From Pseudomonadota bacterium (GTDB taxonomy: Bacteria > Pseudomonadota > Gammaproteobacteria > Steroidobacterales > Steroidobacteraceae), in the NCBI GenBank assembly GCA_021817875.1, contig JAKAFQ010000134.1, positions 1-9,246 of the forward strand: a stretch of DNA of 9,246 bases, in the 5' to 3' direction. The notes under the pieces were generated by a model that saw only the letters and a program-made list of their open reading frames with translations, had not been told where the DNA came from and did not search any database. The first letter of the stretch is position 1. Each line of letters starts with the position of its first letter. Positions 6,409 to 9,246 of this stretch are shown piece by piece. The position numbers were made by a program, and so were the translations under genes.

Positions 6409-7905
6409 TCAGTGGCGCGGCCCCATGCTCGCCAGGTAGTCCCTCACCTGCTTCTCCCGCGCCGCGATGCGCTTGCGCTGCACCGGGTTCAGTCCCGGCA
6501 TGCCGAGCGCGATCTGATATTGCTTCACGGCGAGCGGCAGATTGCCCAGCGAGAGCTGGTATTCGCCCATGTAATAGTAGGCGTCCGCAAGATCGCCGGC
6601 CGCGCTGGCGGCGCGGGCGGTCAGTTGGATCTGACCCGGCGTCGGTTGCACCAGATTGAACAGGTCGAGCAACATCGCGTGGGCCTGCGCGTTCTTGCCA
6701 TCATCCATGAGCGTCTGGGCGTAGCGCACCGTGACCGGCACATTGAGCGGAAACAGCCGCTTGGCCTGCGCGAAGGTGGCGAGCGCCTGCGGCATCTCGC
6801 CCGCCTGCGCCTGCGCCTGACCGAGCGCGGCGTAGAGCAGGTGCAGGTCCGGGTGCTGGTGCTCCAGTTTGCTCAGGATCTTTGCCGCCCGCAGAGCCTG
6901 GCGGTCGCGCATCAACGCGAGCGCATCGCCGTACAGCGTGCCCAGGCTGTGATCTCCGTGCGCGATCTTGTTGGCGAAATACCGCTGCACGTCCTCGTCC
7001 GCCGGTGCCGTCAGCACCCGGATGCGGGCCTTGATGAGGTAGTAGTCGGGCGAGCTGGTGTCGGGAGCAGGCGGGAACTGCGCAGCACGGGCCCGGGCCT
7101 CGGCGATGCGGTTGGTGGTGATCGGGTGACCGATGAGCACGGCCGGAACCCAGGCATCCTGCACGCCCTGCATGTCCATGAGCCGGTCGAACACGTCGGC
7201 CATGGCCTCCGGATCGAATCCCGCGGCGGTGAGGTACTCGATGCCGACGCGGTCGGCTTCCTCCTCGACGCTGCGGCTGTAGTCGATCTGCTCCTGCGCG
7301 GCGAGCCCCTGCGAGGCGATGACGCCGCCCTCGATCGCCTGGCCGCCGCCGCCGCCGACCGCGCCGAGCAGTATGGTGGCCAGCATGGCCGCCAGGGACT
7401 CCATGTTGGCATGCTGCGCGTTGAGAAGCTTGCGGGCGATGTGATTCTGGGTTTCGTGCGCGGTCTCGTGGGCCATCACCGCCGCCAGCTCGGACTCGGT
7501 CTTGGTGAACAGAATCAGGCCCGAGTTGATGAAAACGAAGTCTCCCGGCGCCGCGAATGAGTTGATCACCGGGGTGTTGACGCACAGATAGTGGAAGTTG
7601 GCCGCGCCCTGGGCGCTTTGCGAGGCGAGACGCTTGCCGACCCAGTTCAGATATTCCTCGACCTCCGGATCCTGGAGCAGCTGATGCTGCGCGCGCATCT
7701 GCAGCATCATGGTGTAGCCGATCTGGAACTGCTCGTTCTTCGGCAGCGCGACCGAGGCCGCGCTGCCGAGGTTCGGCAGCTGTGAATCGATGGCCGAGGG
7801 CAGATCGGTGGTGAGCGGAATCGGAGGCAGCGGAGGAGGTGCCGTGGCCGCCGCAGCCGTGGCATTCACGAAAGCGGCGAGCAATATCCAGACGAGCGCG
7901 CGCAT
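6409..7905 (-). CDS. bepA: BepA/YfgC-type periplasmic M48 zinc metalloprotease with TPR-like C-terminal region
   Basis: The 498-aa protein resembles BepA (487 aa in E. coli), which handles stalled or misfolded outer-membrane proteins such as LptD by chaperone-like assistance or proteolysis. A signal peptide covers about 1-20 (MRALVWILLAAFVNATAAAA). The M48 domain carries the zinc site HETAH (His146, Glu147, His150). The third ligand is Glu214 in VEEEADRVG. His260 in GHPITTNRIAEARARA corresponds by position to the autoregulatory His246 of E. coli BepA. A Gly-rich stretch GAVGGGGGQAIEGG (181-194) lies between the two metal motifs. Residues from about 285 to the end are helical repeats of TPR type (for example LLYAALGQAQAQAGEMPQAL, 356-375). 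Start ATG 7905 gives the signal peptide and has GAGG about 10 nt upstream. The frame stays open far upstream through phoH, but that extension lacks any family resemblance. It lies 149 bp downstream of phoH on the same strand. Confidence 0.93.
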   Translation of the reverse strand: MRALVWILLAAFVNATAAAATAPPPLPPIPLTTDLPSAIDSQLPNLGSAASVALPKNEQFQIGYTMMLQMRAQHQLLQDPEVEEYLNWVGKRLASQSAQGAANFHYLCVNTPVINSFAAPGDFVFINSGLILFTKTESELAAVMAHETAHETQNHIARKLLNAQHANMESLAAMLATILLGAVGGGGGQAIEGGVIASQGLAAQEQIDYSRSVEEEADRVGIEYLTAAGFDPEAMADVFDRLMDMQGVQDAWVPAVLIGHPITTNRIAEARARAAQFPPAPDTSSPDYYLIKARIRVLTAPADEDVQRYFANKIAHGDHSLGTLYGDALALMRDRQALRAAKILSKLEHQHPDLHLLYAALGQAQAQAGEMPQALATFAQAKRLFPLNVPVTVRYAQTLMDDGKNAQAHAMLLDLFNLVQPTPGQIQLTARAASAAGDLADAYYYMGEYQLSLGNLPLAVKQYQIALGMPGLNPVQRKRIAAREKQVRDYLASMGPRH

Positions 7906-8007
7906 GCAGCTTGGACCTCGGGGGGCGGGGGGCGGTTTCCGGGGGTTTGCAGAACCTTGCACTTCTTCAGGCGCAGGGCGGTCGGACGGCCCGTGGGGCA
8001 GCTTATC

Positions 8008-8036
8008 AAAAAAGCGTGGCACCCTCTGATCCTGCC
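8008..8036 (-). terminator. Possible rho-independent terminator after phoH
   Basis: About 20 nt after the phoH stop, the minus strand shows GGCA (8036-8033) and TGCC (8021-8018) around an 11-nt loop, followed shortly by a run of six T (8013-8008). The stem is only 4 bp. Outer bases AGCG (8055-8052) and CGCT (8016-8013) could extend it around an inner CCCGGG palindrome. The T-run is the stronger sign. If it works, bepA needs its own promoter between about 7906 and 8007, where I see no clear one. Confidence 0.3.
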
Positions 8037-8054
8037 GGTCCCGGGTCCGGGCGC

Positions 8055-9246
8055 TCAAAGATTGTCCGAGGCGAAGTCCGCCAGGCGCGAGCGCTCGCCC
8101 CGCATCAGGGTGACATGCCCCGAGTGTGGCCAGCCCCGGAAGCGGTTGACCGCATACGTGAGCCCAGAGGTGGTCTCGGTGAGATAGGGCGTATCGATCT
8201 GGGCGACATTGCCCAGGCAGACCAGCTTGGTGCCGGGGCCGGCGCGGGTAATGAGCGCCTTCATCTGCTTCGGCGTGAGGTTCTGCGCCTCGTCCAGGAT
8301 CACGAAACGATTGAGGAAGGTGCGTCCCCGCATGAAATTGAGCGAGCGGATCTTGATGCGATTGCGCAGCAGATCCTGGGTTGCCGCCCGGCCCCAGTTG
8401 CCGCCCTCCTGGCCGCCGGTCAGCACCTCGAGATTGTCCATCAGGGCCCCCATCCAGGGTTCCATCTTCTCTTCCTCCGTGCCCGGGAGGAACCCGATGT
8501 CCTCTCCGAGCGGGATGGTCACCCGCGTCATGATGATCTCGACGAACCGGTTGTGCTCCAGGGTCTGCATCAGACCCGTGGCAAGCGCAAGCAGCGTCTT
8601 GCCCGTTCCCGCGGGGCCCAGCACCGTCACGAAGTCGATTTCCGGGTCCAGCAACAGATTCAAGGCGAAATTCTGTTCCCGGTTGCGCGCGGTGATGCCC
8701 CAGACCCCGTGGCGTTCGTTGCGGTGGTCTCGCAGCAGCTCGATGACCGCGGTCTCGCCATCGAGCCGACGGACGATCGCCTCGATCCCCTGCGGGCTGT
8801 CCTCGTAGACACCCTGGTTCGGCTGCCACGCGTGGACCGCAGGACCGGCGATCTCGTAGAACGTACGCTCGCCTTCTTTCCACGAGCGCATGCCCTGGCC
8901 GTGTCGTTCCCAGAAGTCCCTGGCCAGGGCGGTCATGCCGCTGAACAGGACGTCGGTGTCCTCCAGCGTCTTGTCGCTGTAATAGTCCTCGACGTGCACA
9001 CCGAGGACCGCTGCCTTGATGCGCAGATTGATGTCCTTGGAGACCAGGATGACGCGCGTATCCGGTAACTCGCGCTGCAGCGCCAGGGTCTGTGTCAGGA
9101 TGGCGTTGTCGTTGCCGGGACCCGGGGCGCCCGCGGTGCCGAGGCGGGTCTGGAAAAACAACCGGCCCGAGGCGGATTTCTTGCCGTGATTGCCGCTTTG
9201 ACGCCCGGGCAGGGGCAGGCCCTGGTCGATCTGCTCCTTGGTGGCG
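8055..9246 (-). CDS. PhoH-family ATPase with N-terminal PIN domain (PhoH2 type; 5' end beyond the right edge)
   Basis: The visible 397 residues are the C-terminal part of a PIN-PhoH protein, a family usually near 450-470 aa; the frame is open to the window edge, so the start is missing. The upstream part in the window shows the end of a PIN ribonuclease-like domain: NDNAILTQTLALQRELP, then VILVSKDINLRIKAAVLG and VHVEDYYSDKTLEDTDVLFSG (about 8940-9110). A basic Gly/Ser linker seen near 9165-9205 lies inside the PIN portion. The PhoH ATPase follows, with Walker A GPAGTGKT (8618-8595), Walker B-like FVILDEAQN (about 8280-8308) and the terminal HVTLMRGERSRLADFASDNL. Related PhoH2 proteins act as sequence-specific RNA helicase/RNases in mycobacteria; the role here is inferred. 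The family is often labelled phosphate-starvation inducible by history only. The stop is 149 bp before bepA. Confidence 0.92.
   Translation of the reverse strand, partial: ATKEQIDQGLPLPGRQSGNHGKKSASGRLFFQTRLGTAGAPGPGNDNAILTQTLALQRELPDTRVILVSKDINLRIKAAVLGVHVEDYYSDKTLEDTDVLFSGMTALARDFWERHGQGMRSWKEGERTFYEIAGPAVHAWQPNQGVYEDSPQGIEAIVRRLDGETAVIELLRDHRNERHGVWGITARNREQNFALNLLLDPEIDFVTVLGPAGTGKTLLALATGLMQTLEHNRFVEIIMTRVTIPLGEDIGFLPGTEEEKMEPWMGALMDNLEVLTGGQEGGNWGRAATQDLLRNRIKIRSLNFMRGRTFLNRFVILDEAQNLTPKQMKALITRAGPGTKLVCLGNVAQIDTPYLTETTSGLTYAVNRFRGWPHSGHVTLMRGERSRLADFASDNL

Noticed and set aside
6202..7560. Long plus-strand open frame antisense to bepA
   Set aside because: It is a shadow typical of high-GC coding DNA. 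The opposite strand encodes a clear M48 protease and the antisense product shows no recognisable domain.
7906..8883. Upstream extension of the bepA frame, which stays open to 8883 and would make an 824-aa protein
   Set aside because: The extra part is the wrong-frame reading of phoH, rich in Arg/Gly/Pro with no family resemblance. The true bepA start at 7905 gives a signal peptide and normal family length.
7839..9068. Long plus-strand open frame antisense to phoH
   Set aside because: It lies over the PIN-PhoH gene, has no recognisable domain and lacks a convincing start.

Overview
The window is an ordinary, densely packed piece of a high-GC proteobacterial chromosome. Gene content and protein signatures point to a gammaproteobacterium, perhaps near Xanthomonadales or Steroidobacterales. 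The reasons are an Rrf2-type regulator directly upstream of sufB, a eukaryote-type class I fructose-bisphosphate aldolase, a five-gene mlaFEDCB cluster and a BepA-type periplasmic protease. The lineage is inferred; nothing here proves it. I see no rRNA, tRNA, CRISPR array, insertion sequence, phage gene or sign of recent transfer.

Layout. Positions 1-1052 (minus strand) hold the start of a SUF iron-sulfur assembly operon: a three-cysteine Rrf2-family regulator followed 23 bp later by sufB, which runs off the left edge. A divergent intergenic region (1053-1251) holds a convincing promoter and two overlapping palindromes for the SUF side, and a weaker promoter candidate for the other side. Positions 1252-5449 (plus strand) are one tightly spaced run: class I aldolase, then mlaF, mlaE, mlaD, mlaC and mlaB. 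Only 24 bp separate the aldolase from mlaF, and three of the four mla junctions overlap. Convergent to this run, with 9 bp between the stop codons, lies mlaA (minus strand), the outer-membrane lipoprotein of the same pathway. Further right on the minus strand are bepA (M48 metalloprotease with TPR-like C-terminus) and a PIN-PhoH ATPase whose start lies beyond the right edge.

How they work together. MlaFEDB is the inner-membrane ABC complex, MlaC the periplasmic lipid carrier and MlaA the outer-membrane component of the phospholipid-transport pathway that keeps the outer leaflet asymmetric. BepA is an outer-membrane assembly quality-control protease. The middle and right of the window are therefore largely an envelope-maintenance neighbourhood. 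The SUF genes, the aldolase and PhoH have no evident functional tie to it.

No previously undescribed system was found. The points most worth checking are the operator-like palindromes in the SUF regulator promoter, the likely transcriptional link between the aldolase and mla genes, and the hairpins downstream of bepA.
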